Source of the DNA: Effrenium voratum
Lineage: Eukaryota; Sar; Dinophyceae; Suessiales; Symbiodiniaceae
Assembly (NCBI GenBank): GCA_963377175.1
Contig: CAUJNA010001486.1
Location: forward strand, 1 to 64,000
Direction of reading: 5' to 3'
DNA: 64,000 nucleotides
In this document: positions 42,190-52,698 of the stretch, in pieces
Numbering within the stretch: position 1 is the stretch's first letter
Layout of the letters: each line of letters begins with the position of its first letter
The notes under the pieces: generated by a model
The model's input: the letters and a program-made list of their open reading frames with translations, nothing else
Databases searched by the model: none
Told to the model about the DNA's origin: nothing
Program-made: the position numbers and the translations under genes

Positions 42190-42800
42190 CCGCGCGCGGC
42201 AGGCAGTAGCGCGCCAAGTTGCGCAGAGCCAAGTTACATAGAGCCCAGTGGCACAGAGCCGAGTGGCACAGAGCCAAGTTACAGAGCCAAGTTGCACGGA
42301 GCCAAGTTGCACAGAGCCAACTTGCACAGGGCCAAGTTACATAGAGCCAAGTGACATAGAGCCGAGTTACCATAGAGCCAATTTACCATAGAGCCAATTT
42401 ACCATAGAGCCGAGTTACCATAGGGCCAAGTTGCCAGGGCCAAGTTGCACAGAGCCAAGTTGCACAGAGCCAACTTGCAAAAGAGCCAAGTTACACAGAG
42501 CCAAGTTGCACAGAGTTAAGTTGCACAGAGCCAAGTTGCACAGAGCCAAGTTGCACAGAGCCAAGTTGCACAGAGCCAAGCTGCACAGAGCCAACTTGCA
42601 CAGGGCCAAGTTACATAGAGCCAAGTGACATAGAGCCGAGTTCTAATAGAGCCAATTTACCATAGAGCCAAGTTATATAGAGCCAAGTTACCATAGAGCC
42701 AAGTGACATAGAGCCAAGTGACATAGAGCCAAGCTACATAGAGCCAAGTTACATAGAGCCAAGTTACATAGAGCCAAGTTACATAGGGCCAAAAGCACAT
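42190..42800. repeat. 15-bp minisatellite
   Basis: Units of GCCAAGTTGCACAGA and variants (GCCAAGTTACATAGA, GCCAATTTACCATAGA). The 15-bp period gives the five-residue repeat AKLHR on plus and LALCN on minus. Variant blocks are arranged in groups, as expected from local expansion. Confidence 0.9.
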
Positions 42801-42849
42801 GATGGGAAGCGCTTGGGGAAAAATGCTTTCGGGCCAGTCGTCCTCTAGT

Positions 42850-43057
42850 TTTAAGCTTGCCTTGCAGAAACACAGCTGCGGGGCATTTTGCCAAACCGCA
42901 TATCCAGGGGTCGTTATGTTGCAGCCACACGCTTGCGCGCATTTTAGGTTTCAAAACCTTTGCAGGACGAGGTCGTTTCCTGGATGAACGAGTGCCAGGA
43001 GCCTACCAGGTGGAATAGACTCCATTTGGGAAACCCCCTCCAAAGAGAGCACAGAAG
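42850..43057. repeat. Half copy of the palindromic element
   Basis: GGCATTTTGCCAAACCGCAT to GGGAAACCCCCTCCAAAGAG resembles the right arm of the palindrome at 34645-34913 with more substitutions. It ends exactly where the copia-type pol fragment begins. Confidence 0.75.
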
Positions 43058-43965
43058 CACAAGACTGTGGTAACATTGAAGTGGATGGTGAGAAGCGAAG
43101 CTTTGCGCAGAGTGATGGCAGACAGCAACTGGTGGACTGAGTTCACTAAGTACATTACTGCATGTGCACCTGTTAAGGCTAGATTGAATACCCATCATTG
43201 TTCACAGCTGTATGTTCAGATGTTTTGCAGCATTTCTTATGCATGTGGATGGTTGTCAATTCGCTGGCCACCCATGGACCTCGCAGAGAATTGCAGACAA
43301 AGTGCAAGAGCGTTATGAGGTGACCGTTGAGTGGGTGCGCAACATTGGTGATAAGTTGGTTTTTCTGAAACGAACGCATGTCTTGATGGCAAACAACAGA
43401 TTGGGCATTTGCCCGCACATCAAGCATGTTGAGCAGTTGGAGCAGGTGCTTGGTGTGGAGAATTGCAAAGCGAGAATGACGCCAGCACCGGTTGGCAGTC
43501 TTCCCACGGCTGTCATGAAAGAGCCTTTGGAGGGCGAGCTTGTGCATCTGTACAGGTCAGCTGTGGGAGTGTTGTTGCACATGGGTTTTCGAAGCGCAGT
43601 GCTGTATCAGGCTTCTCGCCCAACACTCCCATCGTTTGCTGATCCATTTGTTTTGCTACTTGAAGGGCGTGAAGTACAGGATGTTAGTGCTGGACGCACC
43701 GTCAATTGGCCAGGGCTTTGCGAGCAAGAGCCCAGGCAGGGAACATTTGCTGGAAGCATACAGCGATGCTGACTGGTCTGGATGCAAGGAAAGCAGACGT
43801 TCGGTCACTGGGATGGTGATCTTGTGGAACAATGTTGTTCTGACGATTGCATCGCGGACGCAGAAAAGCGTCTCATTGTCCAGCGCAGAAAGCGAGTTCA
43901 AGGCTGCAGTTTCCACGGCGTGTGACGCTCTGTACATGCGCAACAACCTCAGGTTCGCTTAGGGT
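43058..43965 (+). pseudogene. Ty1/copia pol, end of RT and start of RNase H
   Basis: Fragments in three frames assemble as a copia-type pol. The RT contains LMHVDGCQFAGHPW, where the second Asp of the YVDD-type box is Gly, then WVRNIGDKLVFLKRTH and HIKHVEQLEQVLG (the connection region) and YRSAVGVLLHM. RNase H follows with EAYSDADWSGCKESRRSVTG and SVSLSSAESEFKAAVSTACD, textbook copia signatures. It stops at LYMRNNLRFA near 43960, where the inserted YR element begins. The continuation is at 55586. Frameshifts lie near 43220 and 43560-43600, so it was dead or dying before or after the insertion. Confidence 0.8.
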
Positions 43966-44076
43966 TTCTTTTCCCTTGTGTTTAGGGCATGTGGTGAATC
44001 GAACTATGCGTTGGCCGTTTTGCTCCTAGCCTTGACCCAAACCTGCGGTTTCATTTCTGAAACTGGAAACGCCGCC

Positions 44077-44346
44077 ATGGACGCCTTGCTGTGTTTCGGA
44101 GTGTGCCTCGCCATTTACACAGCCCTGGTGTCCGGCTTAACCTGCCTTGCTATCTGGTGCCTGCTACGCCAATACCGCAAGGCCCTCCTTGGGTCCTTTG
44201 ATTTCCAGCCGTCATGCCGCCCCGATACCGTGTACATCCTGCCAAAGCGCAAGGTGTTTCATCATCGGCAGTGTCACCACTTGGCACGGCGCGATGTCTT
44301 AGCCCTTGCCTTCCAACCATGTGATAACTGTCGCAGCCTGTGGTGA
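44077..44346 (+). CDS. Small membrane protein with Ada-like Cys/His motif
   Basis: A 89-codon frame from ATG 44077. MDALLCFGVCLAIYTALVSG and the following LTCLAIWCLL form one long hydrophobic segment, probably one membrane span. After a basic turn, VYILPKRKVFHHRQCHHLAR is followed by ALAFQPCDNCRSLW: the pattern V-Y-x(6)-(V/Y)-F-H-x(3)-C-x(2)-L ... C-x(2)-C resembles the small Ada-type zinc-binding motif. A related motif occurs at the 3' end of the surrounding copia element. Function unknown; the frame may start further upstream at 43978. Confidence 0.5.
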   Translation: MDALLCFGVCLAIYTALVSGLTCLAIWCLLRQYRKALLGSFDFQPSCRPDTVYILPKRKVFHHRQCHHLARRDVLALAFQPCDNCRSLW

Positions 44347-44639
44347 CGCACATGCACTGGCGACGCTCTGCCTTTTGTGACAGCCTTGCATTCCTCACCA
44401 TGGGCTAATGTAAAAAAGTGACGCGACATCGCGGCTGGATCTTGAGCCCACTACACTGCACTTTGCCTCAATGTATTTGACTGGCAACCTCGCCTGCAGC
44501 ATTCGTGAGCCTTTTCATGCAAGTGTTGCAGTGTACGCCTGCCCCTCCGCTACGGTCTTAGTTGTTGCATTTCAGGCCGCCATGACAGCTGCCATCACTC
44601 CTGTGTTTAGGCATTGTACAGCTCCTGCGGGACCTTCCC

Positions 44640-45520
44640 AACACGCACTGCCTGCAGTCAGGACCCAAGACATGCAATCCTGAGTCCGCTCTGGAATTGC
44701 ATCCCTCCGAATTTGTTGCCTTGCGCCGCGAGCCCTTGGTAACTGAGGCTCCTCCGGGACCTCCACACTGGCGCACTGACTTCTGTCAGGACCCCAGCCA
44801 CGCATTCTTGAGTCCGCTCTTGAACTGCATCCCTCCGGGGTTGTTGCCTTGCGCCGCGAGTCCTTGGCAACTGAGGCTCCTCCGGGACCTCCACACAGGC
44901 GCAATGCCTTCAGTCATGACCTCAGTCATGCATTCTTGAGTCCGCTCTTGAATCGCGGCCCCGGGGTTGCCGCCTTGCGCCGCGTGCCCTTGGCGATGGA
45001 GGCTCCTCCGGGACCTCCACAAGGCGCAATGCCTTCAGTCATGACCGCAGTCATGCATTCTTGAGTCCGCTCTTGAATCGCAGCCCTCCGGGGTTGCTGC
45101 CTTGCGCCGCGAGCCCTTGGCAAATGAGGCTCCTCCGGGACCTCCACAAGGCGCAATGCCTTCATTCATGACCGCAGTCATGCATTCTTGAGTCCGCTCT
45201 TGCGCCGCGAGCCCTTGGCAGTTGGGGATCCTCCGAGACCTCCACACAGGCGTAATGCCTTCAGTCATGACCCCAGTCATGCATTCTTGAGTCCGCTCTT
45301 GAATCGCGGCCCTCCGGGGCTGCTGCCTTGCGCCGCGAGCCCTTGGCAATTGAGGCTCCCACGGGACCTCACCAAGCCCTGCGATCAGGTTTATCCGTTA
45401 TGACCCCGGTCATGCATCAGGCCATGCAATCTTGAGTTCGCTCTGGTTTTGCATCCCTCCGAGCTTGCGCCGCAAGCCCTTGGCAACTGAGGTTCCTCCA
45501 GGACCTCCACAAGCCCTGCT
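44640..45520 (+). repeat. About 127-bp tandem repeat, seven units
   Basis: AGTCCGCTCT marks units at about 44682, 44811, 44939, 45064, 45191, 45290 and 45434 (spacings 129, 128, 125, 127, 99, 144). Each has CGCCGCGAGCCCTTGGCAA and CTCCTCCGGGACCTCCACA. It lies between two small genes of element 2. Confidence 0.85.
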
Positions 45521-45650
45521 CTCCAGGCCTAGAAATTGTGTACACCGTGCATGGTGTTTGCATTCGCACTTGCACATCCGCCAAATGTTGATTTGCTTCT
45601 GTTGCGGAGCATTCTTTCACCCTCCAATCCAACGCCTTGCCTTTTGTGCC

Positions 45651-45887
45651 ATGGAATGTGACGGCGACACCTTAGACGCCATCCACACCACATTAGCCAG
45701 AAGCTACTTAGACCTTGAAGTCATGCTCGACGAGTTCTACACAGTCCTTTTGCGCATTAAGCTCTTCTGCCATATCATCGCAGTTTGCCTTGTGGCCCTC
45801 ACTCTGATCGAGGGCACTCGTGCATTGTCATGCATTATGGATTCTGTACAGCACTGGGCGGCCTTTGCATACCACGCCCTCACATGA
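45651..45887 (+). CDS. Small membrane protein, unknown
   Basis: A 78-codon frame from ATG 45651. It begins with an acidic helical part (ECDGDTLDAIHTTLARSYLD), then LFCHIIAVCLVALTLIEG as a likely membrane span and a short tail. No family recognised. It belongs to the accessory gene block of element 2. Confidence 0.4.
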   Translation: MECDGDTLDAIHTTLARSYLDLEVMLDEFYTVLLRIKLFCHIIAVCLVALTLIEGTRALSCIMDSVQHWAAFAYHALT

Positions 45888-46085
45888 TGGGGCACTACTC
45901 TTGCCGAAAATAACACAGTGTGCTTGCTACACATTGCACTTGCACATGAGGGCTCGCATTAGGGCCAACACGCTGGTTCTTTGCCGCCAGGTCAGTGCAA
46001 CCAGCCAGGAACCCAGCAGTTCCCCGCCCTCAGCGCTCACCTCAATGTGCCTAAACACCATAGCCATTTCGCCCAACACGCCGTA

Positions 46086-46688
46086 ATGGCGCTTTCACCC
46101 CACGAGATTCAGCCATGCACTGAATTGGTGGAGCAATGGATTAGCCTGCTTGCCTGCTGGGCAGACTCATTCTTTGCCAGGCGAAGCAAACTGGCCCTGC
46201 TGAACCACCTTCGTCGTTACCTGGACTTCATCATTCTGCGTATTGGCCTTCACGAGGGCTCCGTGCATATTGCCCGCCTTTTTACACTGTGTGCCTTTGC
46301 CATTGCATATGCCAATCAGAGCCAGACCTTCACCGTGGACAGCCTGGCTTTGTTTGCCTCCGCCTTTGACTGGCACAAGCCTACAGCATGTTTCTTGACT
46401 CAAACAACAAGTCTCTCAGCCAGGGGCCTCCTGACAGCCGTGTGTGACCCTAATTTCAGGCGCTTTGCAATTCAGCATCGCTGGCACGAGCACTGCGAGT
46501 CAGCCTTAGTTTCACTCTTGCACGCATGTGTTGGCCCTAAGACAACCCGCCTTCTGAACGCGGTTTTGTCTTGCCTTGAAGACCTTGAATTCATCCTCGT
46601 GCGTATGCAGCCTGCGTTGCCCGCATTGCCAGTTAGGGAGATGCACCCTCACGAGCCAGTGGACCTCACGTCATGCTCACAGATCTAA
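46086..46688 (+). CDS. Helical protein of element 2, unknown
   Basis: A 200-codon frame from ATG 46086 (MALSPHEIQPCTELVEQWIS) to a TAA at 46686-46688, uninterrupted. It is predicted mostly helical, with Trp and Cys residues and amphipathic segments such as SKLALLNHLRRYLDFIILRI and TTRLLNAVLSCLEDLEFILV. There are no catalytic motifs that I recognise. Its intactness next to the frameshifted recombinase suggests a conserved role, perhaps structural. A search against other dinoflagellate YR elements would tell whether it is a regular component. Confidence 0.45.
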   Translation: MALSPHEIQPCTELVEQWISLLACWADSFFARRSKLALLNHLRRYLDFIILRIGLHEGSVHIARLFTLCAFAIAYANQSQTFTVDSLALFASAFDWHKPTACFLTQTTSLSARGLLTAVCDPNFRRFAIQHRWHEHCESALVSLLHACVGPKTTRLLNAVLSCLEDLEFILVRMQPALPALPVREMHPHEPVDLTSCSQI

Positions 46689-46991
46689 AAGTGTGTGGCT
46701 CGCACTCTGCTTGACACCCGCTCTGCCAAGCACTGTCGCTCGGCGGACTCAGGCATTTCCCTGCCGTGGCCTCATTTCACAGCCGTGCTGCAACCGTGCC
46801 ATCTTCGTACCTTTGTGCATTCGACAGCACGACAGGCCCGCGCCGGCTCTCCAGCAGCCTTGTCATCACGTGCCCCAAGCAGTTTTTTCCGTGTGCGCAT
46901 CTGTTTTGCAACATCTGATTTGTGCCTTGCAGCCATTTCAGCAGTGTGCAACGCGCCCACTCCTGCTCGGCCCCATTCACTCGCCTTGAGC

Positions 46992-48143
46992 ATGTCGGAC
47001 CAAGAGCCTTCCTCAGTGCCAGACCTGATGGGCATTGTCTCCAGCATGACGGAAGAGAACCAGGCAGTCCTGACCGCCATGCTTGCAGCCTTGCGGGAAC
47101 GGACGGCCTCGCGATCCTCGTCGCCTTTGCCAGAAGCCGCCCTTCCCACGGATGAGTCCTCAACGCTGCCGCCCGAAGGGGCGTCTACTCAAGACCTTCC
47201 AGAGCCTTGCACTGAAGAGCCGCCCTTGGTGCCGCTCCTCGACCCTGCCAGGGCAGAAAACTTCTTGTATCAGCCCTGCAGTAAAGACGAAAAGCCTTGG
47301 GCCGACCAGCTCGCACCAGAGCTGCCGCCGGCAGACTCTGCATCTGCGCCAGTGCCTTCCCAAGACGCATTGCCGGCAAAGCCAGAGACTGCCTCAACCG
47401 AGGCTCCAAAGCCTCGCCCTTCGCCGTCAAGTCCGCAATGGCCCGACGCTCCAGTCTTGCCGGACGATGCCTTGCCGGCTAAGCCTGAGGTGATTCCCAA
47501 GGCGGCTCCCAAGCCAAGGCCTTTGCCTTCGGAGCCACAGAGGCCTCCGCCCAGGCCCCCACCCAAGGCAGCCTTGAGCCCGCCTTGCGACTGGCCCCCT
47601 CAGCCTTCCTCCGGGTTCCACGAACCCAAGCCTGACCTGCAGCACTTGGGCCTTGCACCGGACACGCCTTTGTATGCGTGGGACGGCAGCTGGTGGATGA
47701 ACTTCTATGACTTGCCTTTCGGTTGCCCTCCCACGTGTGCTACGCGCATTGACGAAGACCATCATGCCTTCAGCATTGACTCCTGCTGGAAACGCAATGA
47801 GCGGCAGTTTTATCGCAAGCCCGCGCAGCCCTGGCCAAAGCCCTCCCAGCCGCAGGAGAACACACGCGCCATAGCCCAACTGGAGCAGTGTGCGCAAATT
47901 CCTGCCATGCGACTGCCCTGCACTATGAAGGCAGCGCGAGTGGGGGGGGTCGCCAAAGCCTGGTACCTGGACGACCAGTCCCGAGTGTGCTGCGCATTCC
48001 CTTGCGCGTCATCGCCCTGTCCTTTCCACTCCGCCTGCGGCCGCATCATCAACGACAGGATGCCTTTGGTTGAGGACACGCATACTTCGCACTATTGCAG
48101 CCGGTGCTATGAGTCCATGCAGCCCAATGTGGCCATGTATTGA
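46992..48143 (+). CDS. Pro-rich protein with Cys/His-rich C terminus, element 2
   Basis: 383 codons from ATG 46992 (MSDQEPSSVPDLMGIVSSMT), uninterrupted. Residues 30-210 are Pro, Ala, Ser and Glu rich, with repeats DALPAKPE and APKPRP. The C-terminal 170 residues are ordered: LYAWDGSWWMNFYDLPFGCP, HAFSIDSCWKRNERQFYRKP, then CAFPCASSPCPFHSACGRII and THTSHYCSRCYESM, with Cys and His spaced as in a zinc-binding domain. I do not recognise the family. It could be a nucleic-acid-binding or Gag-like partner. It overlaps none of its neighbours and is followed by about 330 bp before the recombinase. Confidence 0.45.
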   Translation: MSDQEPSSVPDLMGIVSSMTEENQAVLTAMLAALRERTASRSSSPLPEAALPTDESSTLPPEGASTQDLPEPCTEEPPLVPLLDPARAENFLYQPCSKDEKPWADQLAPELPPADSASAPVPSQDALPAKPETASTEAPKPRPSPSSPQWPDAPVLPDDALPAKPEVIPKAAPKPRPLPSEPQRPPPRPPPKAALSPPCDWPPQPSSGFHEPKPDLQHLGLAPDTPLYAWDGSWWMNFYDLPFGCPPTCATRIDEDHHAFSIDSCWKRNERQFYRKPAQPWPKPSQPQENTRAIAQLEQCAQIPAMRLPCTMKAARVGGVAKAWYLDDQSRVCCAFPCASSPCPFHSACGRIINDRMPLVEDTHTSHYCSRCYESMQPNVAMY

Positions 48144-48473
48144 TGCCTTGCGCTGTGCATGACCGCACAACTCAGCTTTAGGAGGGCAGCGCAGTGCGCT
48201 TTTTGCATGTTTCTGTTTCATAACTCACTGTCCTTTGTACGCATTAGCCTTGTTTGCAACCCATCGCCTTACTCGAGCCGCCTGCACAGTGCGTTGGCCC
48301 TCCTTGCGACCGCTCCGCATGCAGCAGATGCAAGAAAACGGCCTAGCCTTGTTGTACTCCGCCCTAACATTGCGGACTCACACTAATTCTACGGCGGCGC
48401 AGGTACACCACGAGCCTTAGATGCATCGCTTGTGCGTATGCCGCGATCTTGACCGGCACTGCATTTAGGCTCG

Positions 48474-50589
48474 ATGCCTTATCGCAACAAACAGTTCTGG
48501 AAGAGAGCATTTTCATTCTCCCCCGATGGCCTTTCAGAAGAAATGGATGCAGACTGCCCTGCCTTGTGCCCACACCAGTGGTCAGGCCCTCGAGACGTGC
48601 GCCCTGCTACTGCCTCTGACTCCACCTCGCCAGGAACGACTGCCAAGGCCAGCTGGCCCTCAGGCAAGGATCATGGCAATCGGTCCAGACCTTACCCAGT
48701 GCGCGCCTCTGTTAGCGATCTCCGCTGTCAACTGCGGAGCCACACAGCACTGCCTCCTTGCCCTAGGCCTTCAATAGTAAATCAGAGACCAGGGTGCCCA
48801 GTGCCAGAGTGCATCCCACTAAGGTCCTGGGTAGACCCTGCTTCCTGCCCCTTGCCCAAGCCACCCTGCAGGCCTTGGCCGCGCAGTCTAGCCTTGCAGT
48901 CTCACTTCAGCCAGGAACGCACAGACCAGATTCGAGCCATGCTCAGCCCACCACCCACAGTGTTGCCCTCACGCCGCGTGTTCGGCACCAGGCCTACAAT
49001 GCCCAGGCCGTATGGCCCGATCCGACCGGCCGAGCCCTCCTCTACTGCTCAGCTGCAAGCCACACTGAAGGACAAGTGTACGGCCGAATGGGTTTTGATA
49101 CTCAAATCCTGCGTCGCTAGCAGCAAGCTGGCGCAAGCCCTGGAAGCCTCGCAGCACCCGCAGATTCTTGTTGAAGCATCACTGCGAAAATTTTCGGGGG
49201 GCACGCTGTCGCAGTACCTCCGTGCCATCCGCCTTTTTCTCACCTTTGTACATCAGTGCGTGGGTGACTTGCTGAGCCTTACCCTGGCCCACCTCTCAGA
49301 CTTCATCGCAGGCTGCCATGTGTCCCAAGCAGAGGACAGCACTTAAATGCAGTGCCATCATGATGAGCAAGGCACTGTCTTGGTTTGCACGCATTGGGCA
49401 GATATCTAGCCTGTTTGACTTGATGAGCAGCCCCTTAATCAAGTCTTTCGCCTACAACCCTAAACCGCACGACCGACGAGAAGCCTTGCCCTTGCCACTG
49501 GCCATTCTTGCAGCCTGGGAGGAACACATAGTATCCCCCACTTGCACGCCCGCTGTGGGCCTGCTACTAGGTGCCCTGCTTTTGTGCGCCCATTGCAGCC
49601 TAAGATTTGGCGACATTCAGAGAATCAAGCCCTCCGCCCTGTCGCTATCTGCACAGGCACTTAGGGGCCTGTGTTGGGCCACCAAGACTACCTGCCAAGG
49701 ACATTTCCGAGGTGAGGATATCAGCGCATCCTGGCTAGTGAGAATGGGGAGACTCATTTGTGCCCGACTTCATTTTGCCCTGCGTTCCGGAATCTCACGT
49801 ATGCCCCAGCCTTTCACGCCCGATGTCCTATTTGCAGGCACTGGTTTGCCTTCGTTGGGCCATACAGTTGCCATGGAAATCGGAAGGCGGTCAGCTGGTT
49901 ACCCAGCACGAGGCATCTTCGTTTACCCTTCACAGCCTTAAATGCGCATTACTCAGTGCAGCTGCGCAGCTACGCCTTCCAGAAGACAGCAGAAGGCTTC
50001 AGGGACACCATCGCCTCTCGTCCGCATTGCTGTACAGCAGGGACGATACCATAGAAGCCTTGTGGGTACAGTCAGAGCTCACCTCCGCCATCCGAAGGGG
50101 CTGGAGACCGCCTCGACCGATGGCTCGGGGGGGCAGCACCCAACCGTGGAACCAGCCTTTCAGGTCCCACAGGGCAGCCCTCCTAGCCATCTTCAACTTC
50201 AGAGCCTCCCGCCCAGCCTGACAAGATTCCTGTATCACAGGGAAGTGGACAATTTGCTGTCCACAGCCCTGGATGCAGATGAGGAAGCCCTTGCCGTGGC
50301 AAGAGCCGCCTTGGAATCTTCGGAGGCCGAATCCGAAGAAGAGCCACCAGAGGAGCAGACGTGCTCGCCAGTTCTCTCGCCTTGCACGCAAGAGCCAGCC
50401 CTAGCAGTCGACTCCATTGGCGTCCGCCTGGTGCCCTGGGGATCCGTGCATGCCGTGCAATGCACTCATAACAACTCAGTACAGACATCTTGTGGCCTGC
50501 ACCTTAAGCATTGCTCGTACCCGGTGCATCAGATTCACCCCGACATGCAGCTCTGCAAACGCAAGGCGTGCGTGGCCGTGCTGTGCTAA
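48474..50589 (+). pseudogene. Tyrosine recombinase of element 2, frameshifted
   Basis: ATG 48474 opens a Pro-rich N terminus followed by a core-binding domain (SGGTLSQYLRAIRLFLTFVH, LAHLSDFIAGC). A shift near 49345 leads to SKALSWFARIGQISSLFDLM, DRREALPLPLAILAAWEEHI and HCSLRFGDIQRIKP (catalytic Arg). A second shift near 49880-49900 leads to SFTLHSLKCALLSAAAQL (H-x-x-K), a GHH and LLYSRDD with the nucleophile Tyr. A third near 50210 leads to an acidic linker and the C-terminal VHAVQC...TSCG...CKRKAC, which resembles the Cys/His tail of the recombinase of element 1. All catalytic residues survive in pieces, but three frame breaks argue that it is inactive unless they are sequencing errors. Confidence 0.7.
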
Positions 50590-50787
50590 AATCAACGCTC
50601 ATGCGCCGCCTTTACGCACACCGCGCCGCCGAGAATTCACACGAGTCGATCACTTAGGTACGCCTTTTCGAGGTCGGCGACTCAGCAGTGCTTAAGTGCC
50701 GGTCCAGTGCCTGCCATCTGCACTGACTGTACGCATTCGCAGCTATCCTTTTTTCCGCTCAAACCGCCCTCAAAGCATTCATTACTG

Positions 50788-52035
50788 ATGCACATGGACC
50801 GCGATCGGCTACAGGACGTTCTGACAGAAGCCAGGGTCCCTGAAGGTCTGCGGGACCTCGTTTTGGCCAGAGGTTTCGACTGCCCGTCTGACTTCGCCTT
50901 CGCCTTCCCCAACATTGCGGACTTGCAGCCTTTCATAGTTTCTGCCAGGGACTTCTGGACAGCCAACAACATAGAGGATCCAGAGTCTAGTGTGGCAGCA
51001 GCGCGCCTTAGAAAAGCCCTAGCCGAGTGCCATCGGCTCAGCCTGCGCTCAGAGCCTCCCGAACCGGCCGCCAGTTCCGGATCGCCATGCATGCAGCCCA
51101 ATCAACTCGCATCTTGGGCAGAGCACTTGCCACCCAAGCTCACATCCGAACGCGTGTCCAGCCTGATAGAAGCCTTCAAATCCAACTACCCAGGTGAGCT
51201 GCTGGACGCGGACACCACGCCGTCCATCCGCCTTCTGAGCCTTGTGCACGAGGGCCTCAAGCCCGGGCAGTCCCTGAAGTGGGTGCCCTGGCAGTATCGC
51301 CTCTCATCACGGCAATACCAGGAACGCATGGAAGCAAAGTCGGCCCGAGCAGTTCGCTCGGAGTTGCAGCTCCTGAGCCAGGCCTTTTTCGACGACGCAC
51401 CAGAAGTCTCTGTGGAGCACCACTCGCTGGCAGCGGGATGGCTCACCCGTATCCAGACCGTGTTTCGCAATGCCCTAGCCCTGTGCCAAGCAGCGCACCT
51501 GTCGAACCTCAAGGCCTTCGACAAGAAGATAGCCGACCTGTGTCTCACACAGCCAGATCCGAACCTAGGCCTTCGCACGGTGAATACCCAAGAGCTTCTG
51601 TCGGCCGATCGCAAGCTCTGGGCAGCCATATCCGACCTTCTGGGGCAGCAATGGTCCCTAGATGATGCCTTGTACGAACTGACGCACATGAGAAACGATG
51701 TGCGCAGCCTTCTACAATTGCGCCCAAAAATGTCCAAGCCATCCGTGCCAGCACCTCCACGACCCGCAACACCAAGGCAAAGGGCGCCCAAGCGCGACCT
51801 TAAGCCAGCCCGCATGCCTTCGCGCCCCACCAAGAAAGGCAAGGGCAAATCCAAAGGAGCATCGCCTTCGCCGAAGCCCAAGGCAGATTGGTGCACTACA
51901 TATACAGGTAGAGAGGTTTGCCGGCGCTACCAGACGGGCAGTTGCACTAATGACCACTGCCCTTTCGCCCACGTGTGCGCCATAGTAGGTTGCCAACAAA
52001 AGCATCCAGCCATGGATCGCAATAAACACACGTGA
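50788..52035 (+). CDS. Gag-like protein with CCCH zinc finger, element 2
   Basis: ATG 50788 (MHMDRDRLQDVLTEARVPEG) to TGA 52033-52035, 415 codons; a second in-frame ATG follows two codons later, and the frame is open from 50707. The first 300 residues are helical with capsid-like segments (SLKWVPWQYRLSSRQYQERM, AAISDLLGQQWSLDDALYEL). A basic Pro/Lys linker (RPTKKGKGKSKGASPSPKPK) precedes CRRYQTGSCTNDHCPFAH, a C-x7-C-x4-C-x3-H zinc finger, then VCAIVGCQQKHPAMDRNKH. This layout of helical core, basic linker and zinc knuckle is that of a retroelement Gag. It ends 40 bp before the methyltransferase frame, so the two may originally have formed one polyprotein or been joined by frameshifting. Confidence 0.6.
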   Translation: MHMDRDRLQDVLTEARVPEGLRDLVLARGFDCPSDFAFAFPNIADLQPFIVSARDFWTANNIEDPESSVAAARLRKALAECHRLSLRSEPPEPAASSGSPCMQPNQLASWAEHLPPKLTSERVSSLIEAFKSNYPGELLDADTTPSIRLLSLVHEGLKPGQSLKWVPWQYRLSSRQYQERMEAKSARAVRSELQLLSQAFFDDAPEVSVEHHSLAAGWLTRIQTVFRNALALCQAAHLSNLKAFDKKIADLCLTQPDPNLGLRTVNTQELLSADRKLWAAISDLLGQQWSLDDALYELTHMRNDVRSLLQLRPKMSKPSVPAPPRPATPRQRAPKRDLKPARMPSRPTKKGKGKSKGASPSPKPKADWCTTYTGREVCRRYQTGSCTNDHCPFAHVCAIVGCQQKHPAMDRNKHT

Positions 52036-52074
52036 AACAGCCCGGATCTTGGACCGGCGCAGGATCGGGCAGCC

Positions 52075-52698
52075 ATGCCTCCGCCGGCCTTGCCCCACGA
52101 CGGGACTCATGAACCGTGTTCACCCTCGCAGGGGCCAGGGCGAACGGCCCTGACGCAAGCCTTGCCTTCAGCACACCGTAGCGAACCCAGCCCTAGGCCT
52201 ACGCCACCTGCGCCCGCCCAGGCAAGCTCATCGGACTCACAGTTGCATCCAGCCTCAAAGCGGCTCTTTTTGGACGTGTTTGCAGGTAGACTGCACCCAG
52301 TGACGTCGGCCGCCATTAGCCTTGGCCTTGACTGCTTTGAGCCTTTTGACCTAGATGGTGATGCGGCGCACAACATCCTGGACGACAGCGTCTTCGAGGC
52401 ACTCCTCAGACTCTGCTGGTCAGGAATCGTGGCCCTGATCATGCTTGCCCCGCCTTGCAAAGAGTACTCCAGACTCAAACTTTGCCCGGGCGGGCCCAAA
52501 GCCTTGAGAACGCCGCAGCACATGGACGGGGTCCCCGGCCTTTCGCCTGCGCAGCGTAATAGATTGCTGGATAGCAAAACCATCCACGACCGTGGTAGAG
52601 CCCTGTTCAGAGCAGTGGTCTACCATCAGCCATGTCCTGGTTGGAAGAGGCTAACTTCCAAATGCTACGCGATCACCAGTGTGCCCTTGTGTGGGTAG
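52075..52698 (+). pseudogene. Cytosine-methyltransferase-like domain of element 2
   Basis: ATG 52075 starts a Pro/Ser-rich lead. LFLDVFAGRLHPVTSAAISL is a motif I-like SAM-binding strand and loop, FEPFDLDGDAAHNILDD is a motif II/III-like segment, and ALIMLAPPCKEYSRLK is motif IV with the PPC catalytic cysteine. The homology passes near 52630 into the next frame (SAMSWLEEANFQMLRDHQCA, then HKHQSIAGVKEQGVYF). At this junction the expected ENV/EQP-type motif VI glutamate is missing, apparently with a short deletion, so methylation activity is doubtful. Dinoflagellate retrotransposons that acquired cytosine methyltransferases have been reported, and this looks like one of them. The PPC motif argues for C5 rather than N6-adenine chemistry, unlike the Dam-type domain of classical DIRS elements. 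Confidence 0.6.
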
